This document shows, piece after piece, positions 38,001 to 46,120 of a DNA stretch of 64,000 nt (positions are counted from its first letter, which is position 1; each line of letters begins with the position of its first letter). The notes under the pieces were generated by a model. That model was not told where the DNA came from, ran no database searches, and saw only the letters and a program-made list of their open reading frames with translations. Origin of the DNA: an uncultured Bacteroidales bacterium (GTDB taxonomy: Bacteria > Bacteroidota > Bacteroidia > Bacteroidales > Bacteroidaceae); NCBI GenBank assembly GCA_902788275.1, contig CADAJV010000001.1:61465-125464 (forward strand), written 5' to 3'. Made by a program: the position numbers and the translations under genes.

Positions 38001-38738
38001 GACAAGACCTTCGCCTACCATCTTTCGCAGGTCACCGAAGGCAGCTACTATCTCTCTCAGGGCTCCTTCCATCCCTACACAGCCAACAGCAAGGGAACCA
38101 ACGTAGCCTTCCAGAAGAAGACCGCCGACGGTGCCCAATGGAAAATTAAACCCGTAGAATTCTACAGCATCAAACTCAATGCCGGTGGCGTAGGTCTCAT
38201 GTACGTGGACTTCGACACCAAAATCCCCGAGGGAGTCAGCGCCTACATAGCCGACCACGTAAACAGCGACGGCGTCATCAGCCTCCTACAACTCAACGAT
38301 GCCATACCCCACTCCACCGCCGTAGTGCTCAAGGGTGAGCCGTATGCCACCGTGGCCCTGCCCGTGGCAGGCCGCGAGCTTGAGCCCTATGACGGAGCCA
38401 ACATCCTCACCGGCACCATGCTCAAAAAGACCGGCCTCGCCAAGGGAACATGCTACAGCCTCAAGACCTCAGGCAGCAAGGCCGTTATGAAGACCTCGCC
38501 CGTGGCCACCACCATTGCCGACAACAAGGCCTACATCCTCAGCACAGAGGGCATGCCCGCGCTCGACACCTACACCTTCGACTTTGAGAACATCATTGAC
38601 TCCGTCACACCCATAGAGGGCGAACACCAAGCTTCAGGCACCAAGCCCCAAACCACCTACGACCTCTTAGGCCGTCCCACCGATGCCAACACACCCGGCA
38701 TCAAGATAACCAACGGCAAGGTAACCGTTAACCAATAA
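35046..38738 (+). CDS. Giant secreted DUF3472/discoidin protein
   Basis: A 1230-residue protein with a signal peptide ending SASAQK. Residues about 30-420 fit the DUF5077/DUF3472 arrangement found in Bacteroidota surface proteins (for example NFGGNEGWGKHRVNYRHAFM). Residues about 495-620 form an F5/8 type C (discoidin) carbohydrate-binding domain (DGVNPAHALDNNMQTHWYA, IRLVFYDH). The middle has ricin-like beta-trefoil-type segments. The C-terminus (YDLLGRPTDANTPGIKITNG) is the short sorting-like tail typical of Prevotella secreted proteins. It probably binds host or plant glycans. Strong Ala/Asp/Thr-rich, GC-rich codon use is shared with the following gene. Confidence 0.75.
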   Translation: MKKALFYLTAIMTMAFMADTASAQKWQAKIDTLWASHRYEQVGDKYTLSNSNYTAMKGWSENGATIVYYWRIAPGHIRADLVYTPNYMRRPVFGIKVIRVNTGELMYEGTIATTSYKKEQTTIEAISDINIPADEYYRIEFTVNNPSYVNYIYYFLVQRENALPVATMSNMGGTGSHLFDFGTTDPLAPAGSAYDWAYVEGMVLSEHQHPCDYFMTIGALNSYMGFQTNGRVNNGTDFNRRVLFSVWDNGNTDEDPDLPEYMQAEVFDYNHEGVSGHGGGEGSTGSVMFMDKTWYWQPDHWVQFLLNVRPENVRIAMKDRHGNDSIAEAENTVMTAWYKMDNWPDWQYMASIRAAFLNQLIGGWYSFIENFGGNEGWGKHRVNYRHAFMRSAASGEWYNRNYVNFFPCYTTERPKSEASHGASGTMDNTFFLEYGGYNVHYDSAHYTSLLDDKTCVDTINLDRLNDRIDQALKLSNRYYVNQNINKACPIYPKSDWTVSSNDGVNPAHALDNNMQTHWYAAGDGPHTINFSAAEEHVITSFIVKSTANRCRLVDVYTSDNGQDWTLVADSIYMHNHNDCEVSLPHSIKTKNIRLVFYDHVHGNYVTMHDIVFKGAYDLDAIKQVAKEYIDNENALNYYATADLQEVKAVYADGTCTDAEALSVALKQMAMNGTLLKYGKAAQKNNVAADNAYLICATNNRGYLCATPDDKLTIKESTADGAQVAYTDKVDVTNPYNSWQVLSTERYADIYYLYNIGAKKYLSFKNGNPTLVAEPYALGVSGTGSRLTFSCTDTHDPANGMALVFDPASAVQPVTVNQRIKAQNFILYNNYNLRPENHATLALIEQATTQPRLDAAVERAGRILALEDGIVGSLADPAEKQTIADLYNNGSVAATNLTALEDALNKAQYVKIDAHHTYRIIADDGADQPNCITVNAPWLSMAGLADDASQMWTITPDASGYRFCSQQYGFDMQPIEGYGNLHLTAADKTFAYHLSQVTEGSYYLSQGSFHPYTANSKGTNVAFQKKTADGAQWKIKPVEFYSIKLNAGGVGLMYVDFDTKIPEGVSAYIADHVNSDGVISLLQLNDAIPHSTAVVLKGEPYATVALPVAGRELEPYDGANILTGTMLKKTGLAKGTCYSLKTSGSKAVMKTSPVATTIADNKAYILSTEGMPALDTYTFDFENIIDSVTPIEGEHQASGTKPQTTYDLLGRPTDANTPGIKITNGKVTVNQ

Positions 38739-38775
38739 CCACAGTGCAGCGCGGTTTTCCCGCGCTGGTCCACCT
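38726..38775. repeat. Intergenic motif and hairpin shared with 8545-8590
   Basis: Starts inside the last codons of the DUF3472 gene: AACCAATAACCACAGTGC, then a hairpin GCGCGG-TTTT-CCGCGC. The same layout occurs after surE. Confidence 0.45.
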
Positions 38776-38858
38776 TCTAACTTCACAACAACAGTGCCGC
38801 GCAGTTCGGTTGCACGAGCCCTAAACATTAAAACCAAACAAAAGCAGCAATAAAAGCA

Positions 38859-41800
38859 ATGAACAAACTCCGTCCCACATCCTTTAGAAAAGCTTTCTTG
38901 GCATTAGTCGCCGCAGTGGCGCTATGCCTTCCAGGCAGCATCCATGCCCAGACCGAAGAACTCGCTGAGGGATACTACCGCATAATCTCCGCTGGCAACG
39001 GCACCGGTTATTACACCGGTAGCACCCCGCCCGACACCAACTATAACTATGAGGGCAAGGTAGCGTGGTACAACGACGGAGGCCTCGTTCACTGGGCCAC
39101 CTACGACGCCAACGACTACAGCATGATCTATCAGCTGAAGAAAGATGGCGACAACTGGCTCATATTCAATCTGCGCGACCAGTCCTACGTAGAGGCAGGC
39201 ACCAAGTCCTACGGCGCCCAGGTCTCCACGTCCAGCACCCCCACCGCCCAGGAGCTCATATCCGCCGAGGGCGGCAAGTGGATAATCAAGGCAGCCAGCG
39301 CCCGCTACATCTACTCCCTCACCAGCAGCCACAACGGCCTCGACGCTGAGGATGCCGACCTCAGCGTGTGGGGTACCCCCGAAGAAGGAGCCAAGTTTGG
39401 TGTCAACCTATGGTACATCACTCCCGTCCCCGAGGAGCTGGTTAATTATCTCAAGGACAACGATGTGCAGGGCACCATCACAGTCGGCACCGACCCCGAG
39501 GCTCCCGTGGCAGGCAAGAAATACGTCATCAAGAACGCCACCTCCGACTTCTACATCACCTCCGAGGGAGGCATGACCTCCCAGATGCTGCCTGAGAAAC
39601 CCTACTTCTGGCAACTAGAAGCCAGCGGCAATGACGTTGACGGCTACCCCACCTATTTCATCAAGTCAGTCGATAAGAATGCCTACTGGCAGCATGTTGA
39701 CTACGCAGCCAAGCGCTGGGACGACGGCAATCCCTACGACGGCTACGACTGGTATGACTATGCCGGCCTCAATGCCGAACTCGGTCCCGCCTCCACAGCC
39801 ATGGAGGTCACCGTGCTCGCCGCAGGCACCACAGCCACATGGCGCAGCGAGGGAGCCACCGCAGGCTATGTGCTGGCCATGCGCGACCCCGTCATAGCCA
39901 ACAAGACCTACTACTATAAGCTCGGCCATCAGGACAACAATGTCGGCATGGAGCCCTGGAATGAAGGCGTGGGATGGATCTTCTATCCCGTCACCGACAG
40001 CAACGACGCCTATGAGGAGCTGCAAAACGCCATCCTCACCTACGGCACCATCTCCACCGATGATCTCATCGTCAGCAGCGACCCCGGCTTCTATAGCGCC
40101 GACAAGATAGAAGCCTACCGCTCAGCACTGCAGCAGGCCAGCCAGGCCACCCGCCGCTATCCCCGCACCAAGCTGCGCCAGCTCAGTGAGGCACTCAAGG
40201 TCGCCGCAGAATCCCTACAACAACCCAACCCCATCACCGAGGGATACTACTACATCGTCACCGCAGGCAACGGCACCGGCTACTACACCGGCTCCACGCC
40301 CCCCGACACCAACTATAACTTTGAGGGCACCCATGCCATGTACAACGAGAGCGACCTCGTCTATTGGAAGGCCTTCGACCCCAACGACTTCAATCAAATC
40401 TATCATTTCTACCCCGACGGCAACGGCAACTGGTTTATACAGTCAGCCCTCAACGCCACATATATCAACAAGGGCACCAGCACCTACTCCACCAAAATAT
40501 CCACCACCCTCGAGCCCACCACCGCCCAAGTATTCGAGCCCATAGGCCAGGGCAAGTTCACCATCAAGCCTGACGGCAACCCCTACGTCTATTCCATGGC
40601 CGCCACCCACAACGGCAGCACCAACGAACAGGGCACCCTCAACATCTGGGGCTCATACTCCGAGGCCGCCAAGTTTGGCGTCAACGTATGGTACGTCAAG
40701 GCCGTTAGCGCCGAGGTGATGGAGGAATTCAACAAGACCGATGCCGGCCTGATGGCCGTCTGCGCCAAGTATGAGGCCCTCGCCTCCACCCTGCCCACCC
40801 AGGAGGAGCCCGGCTTCTACTATGCCGACAATGTCCAAGCACTGCGCCAAGTCATCGCCGCCGCCAGGGAGCGCGCCGGCACCACCCTCACCGATGAGGA
40901 GAAAGCCGCCCTGCGCCAGCAGCTGGAGAACGCCTACGCCAAGGCCACCCAGGTGCGCCCACTCACCGATGGCTACTACTTCCTCGTCAGCAACTACGAG
41001 GCTTACCGGCAGACCTTTGGCGACTATCCCGCCATCTACACCACCGCCCTCAGCACTGGCGGCACCACCACCGCATGCTATTACGACACCTTCGCCTCCG
41101 ACAATGCCAACTATATATATAAGGTAAGCGCCACCGGCAGCGACAGCACTTTCCAGATTCAGAACGCCTACACCCAACGCTACCTCAACACAGGCGAGGG
41201 CACCGGCCGCGCAGGCGGAGTCTTTACCAGCACCCCCGCCTTCGTCAACAGCCAACTCGTACGCTGGCACTCCCCAGGCAAATACTGGATGGCCGACCAG
41301 CAGTCACCAGACATAGGGCACACCATCGCCAACCCAGCCGTGCTCAACAAGCGCATGTTCATCGTTGGCGCCACATCATTCACCGACATTATCCCCGCCA
41401 ACCTCAGCGGCTACAACACGTGGTCCTTCATTCCCCTCACCGAGAGCCAGGCCACCACGCTCATAGCCGCCCAGCGCAGCAAGGACGCAGCCATCAACAC
41501 AGCCTACGACAAGATGGTAGCCTTCCTCACCGAAATCAGCGACAAGTATCAGGACATCATCAACGACCAGGACGGCCTCTACAACAGCACCACCGTCACC
41601 ATACTCAAGTCGCGACACAGCACCGTGCAGTCACTCATTACCACCCGGCCCTACGACATTACCACCAGTGCCGCCGACTATACCGAGGCCGAATCGGGCC
41701 TGCGCGAGGCCTATCAGGACGTCCTCAACACCAAGCCCGACACAACCGCCAATCAGCAGCTCTCAGGCACCCCCATCGGAGCCGTGTCCGTGGACTATAC

Positions 41801-43658
41801 CACCAGCCAGCCCTCCACCACCGCCAACCTCCCGGCCGAAGCCTTCGACAATGACTACACCACCATCTATGCCGCCTACGACCGCAGCACCGGATGGGTA
41901 GGCCTCGACCTGGGCCAGAAGTACATCATCGACCGCATAGCCTACGCCCCCCGTGCCGGATGGGCCAGCCGCATGGTTCTCGGCATCTTCGAGGGCGCCA
42001 ATGAGCCCGACTTCAGCGATGCCATCCCCTTCTACATGATACGCACCGCCCCCGAGTATGAGCAGCTCACCTCCGACACCGTGCTCTGCAGCCGCGGCTT
42101 CCGCTACGTCCGCTACATAGGTCCCAACGAATCCCGATGCAACATCAGCGAACTTCGCTTCTACGGCCATCCCGGACGCGGCGACGACAGCCAGCTCCTC
42201 CAGCTCACCAACCTGCCCACCGTGGTCATCCGCACCCAGGCCAACGTAGCCGACGTCACCTCCAAGACCACCTGGCTCCCCGGCATGGCCTACGTCATCT
42301 CCGACGGCGGCACAGCCCTCAAGAGCGACTCCATGACAGTGCGCGGACGCGGCAATGGCAGCTGGACCTTCCCCAAGAAACCCTACAAGCTCAAGTTTGC
42401 CAACAAGACCCGCCTCCTCGACATGCCAGCCAAGGCCCGCGAGTGGACCCTCATCAACAACTACGGCGACAAGACTCTCATCCGCAACGCCATAGCCTTT
42501 GAGATAAGCCGCATCTTCGAGATGGACTACACCCCCGCCCTCTCCCTGGTCGATGTCATATTCAACGGCCAGTACAAAGGCAGCTATCAGCTCTGCGACC
42601 AGGTAGAGGTACGCAAAAACCGTGTCGATATCACCGAGATGACCCCCGACGACAATGAGGGCGAGGCCCTCACCGGCGGCTACCTCATTGAGCTCGATGC
42701 CTACGCCGGCGGCGAGCCCAAGCGCTTCACCTCCAACCCCTACGGCATACCCGTCACCATCCACTATCCCAAGGACGACGAGATTACCGACCAGCAGTAC
42801 ACCTACATCGTCAATACCTTCAACGACCTCTGTGCCCGCGTCTTCTCCGCCGAGTATAAAGACCCCGACAAGGGCTACCCAGCCCTGCTGGCCGAAGACA
42901 CCTGGCTCAAATACTTCCTCATAGCCGAGCTCAGCGGCAACACCGACAGCTACTGGAGCGTCTATCTCACCAAGGACCGCAACGGCAAGTTCCGCGTCAG
43001 CCCCATCTGGGACTTTGACCTCGCCTTCGACAACGACCGCCGCACCCACCCCATCCTCACCATGACAGGCTACCTCAGCCTCAGCTCCAAGTCCTCGGCA
43101 GCCAGCGGCGTCAGGACCTTCAATCGCAAGATAGTCGAGAGCTGCACCCAGGAGCTCAAGGAAATATGGTCGTGGTATCGATACAACGGCAACCTCAACC
43201 CCGACAACCTCCACGAGCTAGTCGATCACTACGGCACACTCAACGACCAGTCGCAAGCCCTCAACTACACCCGCTGGGACATCCTCAACACCACCACCCA
43301 GCAGCAGTACACCACCCGCGGCTCCTATAAGGCCGAGGTGGACTTCATCTACGAATACCTCAGCGACCGCATCTTCTGGATGGACAACATGGTAGGCCTT
43401 GAAGAGCCCATCGGCATCCACAATGCCCAGGCCGACACCGAGGCCCACGGCGGCATCCACGGCCACGACGGCTACCTCCTGGTGCGCGGCTTCGCCCCAG
43501 GCTCCGCCCTTAAGGTCTATACCCCAGGCGGCACACTGGCAGCCTCAGCCACCATACAGGACTTCGACAACCGCATCGACCTCACCAAGGGCATCTACAT
43601 CGTCCGCGTCACCGAGCCCGATGGCCGCAGCACCACCCAGAAGGTAGCAGTCAGGTAA
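38859..43658 (+). CDS. Giant secreted CotH-kinase/discoidin protein with internal duplication
   Basis: A 1599-residue protein with a signal peptide ending SIHAQT. Two copies of a 160-residue domain (about 36-195 and 463-625) share AGNGTGYYTGSTPPDTNYN and KFGVNxWY. A discoidin domain follows (about 980-1105, AEAFDNDYTTIYAAYDR). Next is a CotH domain (about 1130-1460) with RGRGNGSWTFPKKPYKLKF, GGYLIELDAYAGGEPKRF and SPIWDFDLAFDND, whose acidic residues correspond to the atypical kinase active site of CotH. The C-terminus (LTKGIYIVRVTEPDGRSTTQKVAVR) is a type IX sorting-domain-like tail. It likely phosphorylates or modifies a surface protein or glycan; the target is unknown. Confidence 0.8.
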   Translation: MNKLRPTSFRKAFLALVAAVALCLPGSIHAQTEELAEGYYRIISAGNGTGYYTGSTPPDTNYNYEGKVAWYNDGGLVHWATYDANDYSMIYQLKKDGDNWLIFNLRDQSYVEAGTKSYGAQVSTSSTPTAQELISAEGGKWIIKAASARYIYSLTSSHNGLDAEDADLSVWGTPEEGAKFGVNLWYITPVPEELVNYLKDNDVQGTITVGTDPEAPVAGKKYVIKNATSDFYITSEGGMTSQMLPEKPYFWQLEASGNDVDGYPTYFIKSVDKNAYWQHVDYAAKRWDDGNPYDGYDWYDYAGLNAELGPASTAMEVTVLAAGTTATWRSEGATAGYVLAMRDPVIANKTYYYKLGHQDNNVGMEPWNEGVGWIFYPVTDSNDAYEELQNAILTYGTISTDDLIVSSDPGFYSADKIEAYRSALQQASQATRRYPRTKLRQLSEALKVAAESLQQPNPITEGYYYIVTAGNGTGYYTGSTPPDTNYNFEGTHAMYNESDLVYWKAFDPNDFNQIYHFYPDGNGNWFIQSALNATYINKGTSTYSTKISTTLEPTTAQVFEPIGQGKFTIKPDGNPYVYSMAATHNGSTNEQGTLNIWGSYSEAAKFGVNVWYVKAVSAEVMEEFNKTDAGLMAVCAKYEALASTLPTQEEPGFYYADNVQALRQVIAAARERAGTTLTDEEKAALRQQLENAYAKATQVRPLTDGYYFLVSNYEAYRQTFGDYPAIYTTALSTGGTTTACYYDTFASDNANYIYKVSATGSDSTFQIQNAYTQRYLNTGEGTGRAGGVFTSTPAFVNSQLVRWHSPGKYWMADQQSPDIGHTIANPAVLNKRMFIVGATSFTDIIPANLSGYNTWSFIPLTESQATTLIAAQRSKDAAINTAYDKMVAFLTEISDKYQDIINDQDGLYNSTTVTILKSRHSTVQSLITTRPYDITTSAADYTEAESGLREAYQDVLNTKPDTTANQQLSGTPIGAVSVDYTTSQPSTTANLPAEAFDNDYTTIYAAYDRSTGWVGLDLGQKYIIDRIAYAPRAGWASRMVLGIFEGANEPDFSDAIPFYMIRTAPEYEQLTSDTVLCSRGFRYVRYIGPNESRCNISELRFYGHPGRGDDSQLLQLTNLPTVVIRTQANVADVTSKTTWLPGMAYVISDGGTALKSDSMTVRGRGNGSWTFPKKPYKLKFANKTRLLDMPAKAREWTLINNYGDKTLIRNAIAFEISRIFEMDYTPALSLVDVIFNGQYKGSYQLCDQVEVRKNRVDITEMTPDDNEGEALTGGYLIELDAYAGGEPKRFTSNPYGIPVTIHYPKDDEITDQQYTYIVNTFNDLCARVFSAEYKDPDKGYPALLAEDTWLKYFLIAELSGNTDSYWSVYLTKDRNGKFRVSPIWDFDLAFDNDRRTHPILTMTGYLSLSSKSSAASGVRTFNRKIVESCTQELKEIWSWYRYNGNLNPDNLHELVDHYGTLNDQSQALNYTRWDILNTTTQQQYTTRGSYKAEVDFIYEYLSDRIFWMDNMVGLEEPIGIHNAQADTEAHGGIHGHDGYLLVRGFAPGSALKVYTPGGTLAASATIQDFDNRIDLTKGIYIVRVTEPDGRSTTQKVAVR

Positions 43659-43702
43659 GCAGACAGATCTGAAAAGAGCAAAAGTTCGAGAGTTCGAGAG
43701 TT

Positions 43703-43989
43703 GCCGCTTCGCTCTCAGACTTTCTTAGTATGTTGGCACCGGCTTCGCCGACAGCCAACAAAAGTCTTCGCGATGCCTACGGCATTGCCGCTTCGCTCTC
43801 AGACATTCTTAGTATGTTGGCACCGGCTTCGCCGACAGCCAACGAAAGTCGTTCTCTCAAGAGAACATTGCTCGAAGAGCAACTTCTCGCGATACCTTCG
43901 GCATTGCCGCTTCGCTCTCGGACTTTCTTAGTATATTGGCACCGGCTTCGCCGACAGCCAACGAAAGTCTTCGCGATGCCTACGGCATT
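43703..43989. repeat. Three tandem copies of the dispersed structured repeat
   Basis: Copies at 43703-43786 (short form), 43787-43905 (long form with an added TTGCTCGAAGAGCAA hairpin) and 43906-43989 (short form). Each begins GCCGCTTCGCTCTC, contains the TTGGCACCGGCTTCGCCG hairpin and ends GCxTxCGGCATT. The long form equals the copy at 18667-18781. The 533-bp gap 43659-44191 contains no gene; short open frames in it are products of the repeat. Confidence 0.8.
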
Positions 43990-44191
43990 CGTGTTATTCG
44001 TGAGATTCGTGTTCAAAAAAACTGCGTAATCTACAAAACGCGAAACGGCCATTTTCAATTAATTTCATGCGGGGAGCAAAAAAAACGCCCAATTTCTTGC
44101 GTGGTAAAAAAAAAGGTATTACTTTTGCACCGTCTTTCAGAGAAAGAGAAGGCAACACGCCCCAAGTGAGGGAGCGATGCAAAAGTTTTTC

Positions 44192-44269
44192 GGGCGCTTA
44201 GCGCAGCTGGTTCAGAGCATCTGCCTTACAAGCAGAGGGTCGGCGGTTCGAATCCGTCAGCGCCCACCA
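44192..44269 (+). tRNA. tRNA-Val (anticodon UAC)
   Basis: Acceptor GGGCGCT/AGCGCCC, anticodon loop CTTACAA between TCTGC and GCAGA, T-loop TTCGAAT, and encoded CCA (44267-44269). A TACTTTTG box at 44120-44127 may be its promoter, with a longer leader than usual. Confidence 0.94.
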
Positions 44270-44300
44270 AACAACATTCCCTTTCATAAAGATTATTACG

Positions 44301-44336
44301 AAGGTATCCACTCGTGAGAGTCGATACCTTTTTTTG
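44301..44336 (+). terminator. Terminator of tRNA-Val
   Basis: GGTATC (44303-44308) pairs with GATACC (44323-44328), followed by a run of T. Confidence 0.75.
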
Positions 44337-44360
44337 TGCCCCCCACTCTGGGGAACACCA

Positions 44361-44392
44361 CAAAATAAGACCCCGACTCATTTGTCGGGGCC
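44361..44392 (-). terminator. Terminator of tRNA-Met
   Basis: CCCCGAC (44371-44377) pairs with GTCGGGG (44384-44390); on the minus strand a TTATTTTG run follows. It is convergent with the tRNA-Val terminator. Confidence 0.7.
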
Positions 44393-44399
44393 TTTTCTG

Positions 44400-44473
44400 T
44401 AGCGAGAGTGGGCCATGATCCCACGACCTCCGGATTATGAATCCGACGCTCTAACCAACTGAGCTATCTCGCC
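44400..44473 (-). tRNA. tRNA-Met (anticodon CAU) with an atypical T-loop
   Basis: Acceptor GGCGAGA/TCTCGCT, anticodon loop TTCATAA between CGGA and TCCG arms, T-stem GTGGG/CCCAC. The T-loop reads ATCATGG: positions 54 and 58 are A and T instead of the near-universal T and A, a compensating swap. The pattern fits elongator tRNA-Met; a lysidine-modified tRNA-Ile2 cannot be excluded from sequence alone. Confidence 0.88.
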
Positions 44474-44579
44474 AACGGGCAATAGCGTTATCGCTTTTGC
44501 GGCTGCAAAGGTAACACAACTTTTTCTTTTGGCAAAATAATCAGCAGATTTTTTGTAGAGCACACCAGCAAATATTTCG

Positions 44580-45029
44580 TTACCGTTTCCTTATCGCCTT
44601 TACAATTCGTGATTTATTTTCGTTAGCATACCGATAGAGGTCCTCAATGTCCCCAATCTCCTCCTCATACTCATATTCCTCATACACATCCATCTCCTCA
44701 AAGGCACCGTCCTTTAATACCCTGTAGTATTTTCCGTTCAGTTCCTGAATCTCCCAGTACTCATCATTAGCCCAGTCGAGCATCTCCACATAAGCGGGAG
44801 TTCCGAGCTCCAGGGTCTCTGCACGGCAGTTGCCACCACTCACAGAGCCATAGGTCTCATGCCCCCTCTCATCGCTTTCCGACTTGAGGAAAGGGCTGCC
44901 CGTACAGAGACTATTTCCTGTCTCCTTTATAGGAGCCGTATCCCAGTCACCTCTCGGCCTATCGTTTTTAGAGAGTTTCAGTATTGCCGCAATGATGGCA
45001 GACAGAACAAGAATATGCCAGAACTTCAT
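44580..45029 (-). CDS. Unrecognised small acidic secreted or anchored protein
   Basis: A 149-residue protein with an N-terminal hydrophobic segment (HILVLSAIIAAIL) and a strongly acidic C-terminal half (VYEEYEYEEEIGDIEDLY). No family recognised. It has a consensus promoter upstream and stands alone between tRNA-Met and hicAB, divergent from the latter. Confidence 0.6.
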   Translation of the reverse strand: MKFWHILVLSAIIAAILKLSKNDRPRGDWDTAPIKETGNSLCTGSPFLKSESDERGHETYGSVSGGNCRAETLELGTPAYVEMLDWANDEYWEIQELNGKYYRVLKDGAFEEMDVYEEYEYEEEIGDIEDLYRYANENKSRIVKAIRKR

Positions 45030-45095
45030 CGTGTCCTTTTGTCTTTAGTTATAGATTCTCTATTTGTTTACCGCGTCAAACAGATTATGCCTGTG

Positions 45096-45126
45096 CAAAG
45101 TTAGCAACTCGGACGCAAATCACAAA
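45096..45126 (-). promoter_or_regulatory. Promoter of the 149-residue protein gene
   Basis: TTTG (45123-45126), 19 bp, TAACTTTG (45096-45103) on the minus strand. Confidence 0.65.
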
Positions 45127-45164
45127 AAATTACGTCCACAAAAAGGGAAAAGCAAAGGGCACGC

Positions 45165-45215
45165 TCCCGCCCTGGGCAGGCAGGGCTTTTTTGTAAAGCA
45201 TAAGACAATAAAATG
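45165..45215 (+). repeat. Left copy of terminator-like repeat flanking hicAB
   Basis: GGCACGCTCCC, then GCCCTG...CAGGGC and TTTTTTGTAAAGCATAAGACAA. The hairpin plus T-run is an orphan plus-strand terminator with no plus-strand gene before it. It is about three-quarters identical to 46001-46050. Confidence 0.5.
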
Positions 45216-45254
45216 AAAATTCTTCATCATTTATGAAAAAAAGTCGGAAATATT

Positions 45255-45286
45255 TTTGGCGGATAGTATTCTTTTGAATACTTTTG
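45255..45286 (+). promoter_or_regulatory. Promoter of hicAB
   Basis: TTTG (45255-45258), 20 bp, TACTTTTG (45279-45286): a full consensus 22 bp before the hicA ATG. Confidence 0.75.
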
Positions 45287-45307
45287 CAGTGTCAAAGGAC
45301 ACATGAG

Positions 45308-45496
45308 ATGAAATACAACGAGTTGCACAAGATACTCAGGCGATACGGATGCTATGACACAGGCAAGACCATCGGCGGCCATCCCGCGTGGTACTCTCCC
45401 ATCACGGGACGCCGCTTTCCTACCAGCCACCATGGAGGCGAGGAAGTCAAGTCCGGCACCCTGAGCAGCATCCTGAAGGCGGCCGGCATCAAGTAA
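45308..45496 (+). CDS. hicA: HicA-type toxin (mRNA interferase)
   Basis: A 62-residue protein with the small double-stranded-RNA-binding-like HicA fold: MKYNELHKILRRYGC, then the GGHPAWYSP stretch carrying the active-site histidine region, and KSGTLSSILKAAGI. HicA cleaves mRNAs when free of HicB. The ATG at 45308 follows the hicAB promoter directly. It is immediately upstream of hicB and adjacent to the CRISPR-Cas locus. Confidence 0.88.
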   Translation: MKYNELHKILRRYGCYDTGKTIGGHPAWYSPITGRRFPTSHHGGEEVKSGTLSSILKAAGIK

Positions 45497-45516
45497 CTCA
45501 AAACAGATACAGGGAT

Positions 45517-45924
45517 ATGAAGATTATTAACGCATTTATCGAAATCGGACAGGACGGCACATATTCTATCTATACAGACGACATGCGCCTTGACTATGCC
45601 ATTAATGGCCAGGGAGCGACTGTCGAGGAAGCAAAGGCAGACTTTATGTCTGTGTATGAAGGCATGAAAGCTCTCTACGCAGAAGAGGGAAAATCGTTTG
45701 AAGAGGTGGAATTTGAATTTAAATCAGACGTGGTTTCTTACCTAAGGTATTATTCCACGATATTCACCCTTGTAGGTATGTCGCGCCTTACGGGCATAAA
45801 CAAAGGGCAGCTGTCGCACTATATCAATGGCGCCAGCCGACCTACGGAAAAGACCAAGAAACGCATACAGTGTGCCATGAGCGATTTTGCCCGCAATCTC
45901 TCGCGCAATACCGTATTGATGTAG
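45517..45924 (+). CDS. hicB: HicB-type antitoxin
   Basis: A 135-residue protein with an N-terminal partial RNase-H-like domain (AFIEIGQDGTYSIYTDDM, GATVEEAKADFM) and a C-terminal helix-turn-helix (LTGINKGQLSHYINGASRPTEKTKKRI). HicB neutralises HicA and represses the operon promoter. It starts 20 bp after hicA. Confidence 0.88.
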   Translation: MKIINAFIEIGQDGTYSIYTDDMRLDYAINGQGATVEEAKADFMSVYEGMKALYAEEGKSFEEVEFEFKSDVVSYLRYYSTIFTLVGMSRLTGINKGQLSHYINGASRPTEKTKKRIQCAMSDFARNLSRNTVLM

Positions 45925-46000
45925 TAAAGATATCTTCTGACTTACAAGCTGCACCCTTCCGTTAGTTAAGGATTCAGGCAGTTTTCATAAAATTTAAGAG

Positions 46001-46050
46001 CACGGCCCCACCTCGAGCAGATGGGGCTTTTTTGTAGAGAATAAGGCAAA
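46001..46050 (+). terminator. hicAB terminator; right copy of the flanking repeat
   Basis: GCCCCA (46007-46013 area) pairs with TGGGGC (46022-46027), followed by TTTTTTGTAGAGAATAAGGCAA. It is homologous to 45165-45215, 841 bp upstream. Confidence 0.65.
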
Positions 46051-46120
46051 CAAAAAAATAGGAGCTTGGCTTCTCTGCCTCGGTTGCTATTTCCGCAAGG
46101 TACACTCTCCAAGCACAATA

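Noticed and set aside
35484-43214. Long antisense frames under the two giant secreted protein genes
   Set aside because: They result from the strong C-ending codon bias of the sense genes; residue content (Val/Gly/Glu-rich runs) is typical of antisense shadows.
43701-44029. Short plus-strand proteins in the repeat cluster
   Set aside because: Open frames arise from the three copies of the structured repeat and contain near-identical peptide blocks.
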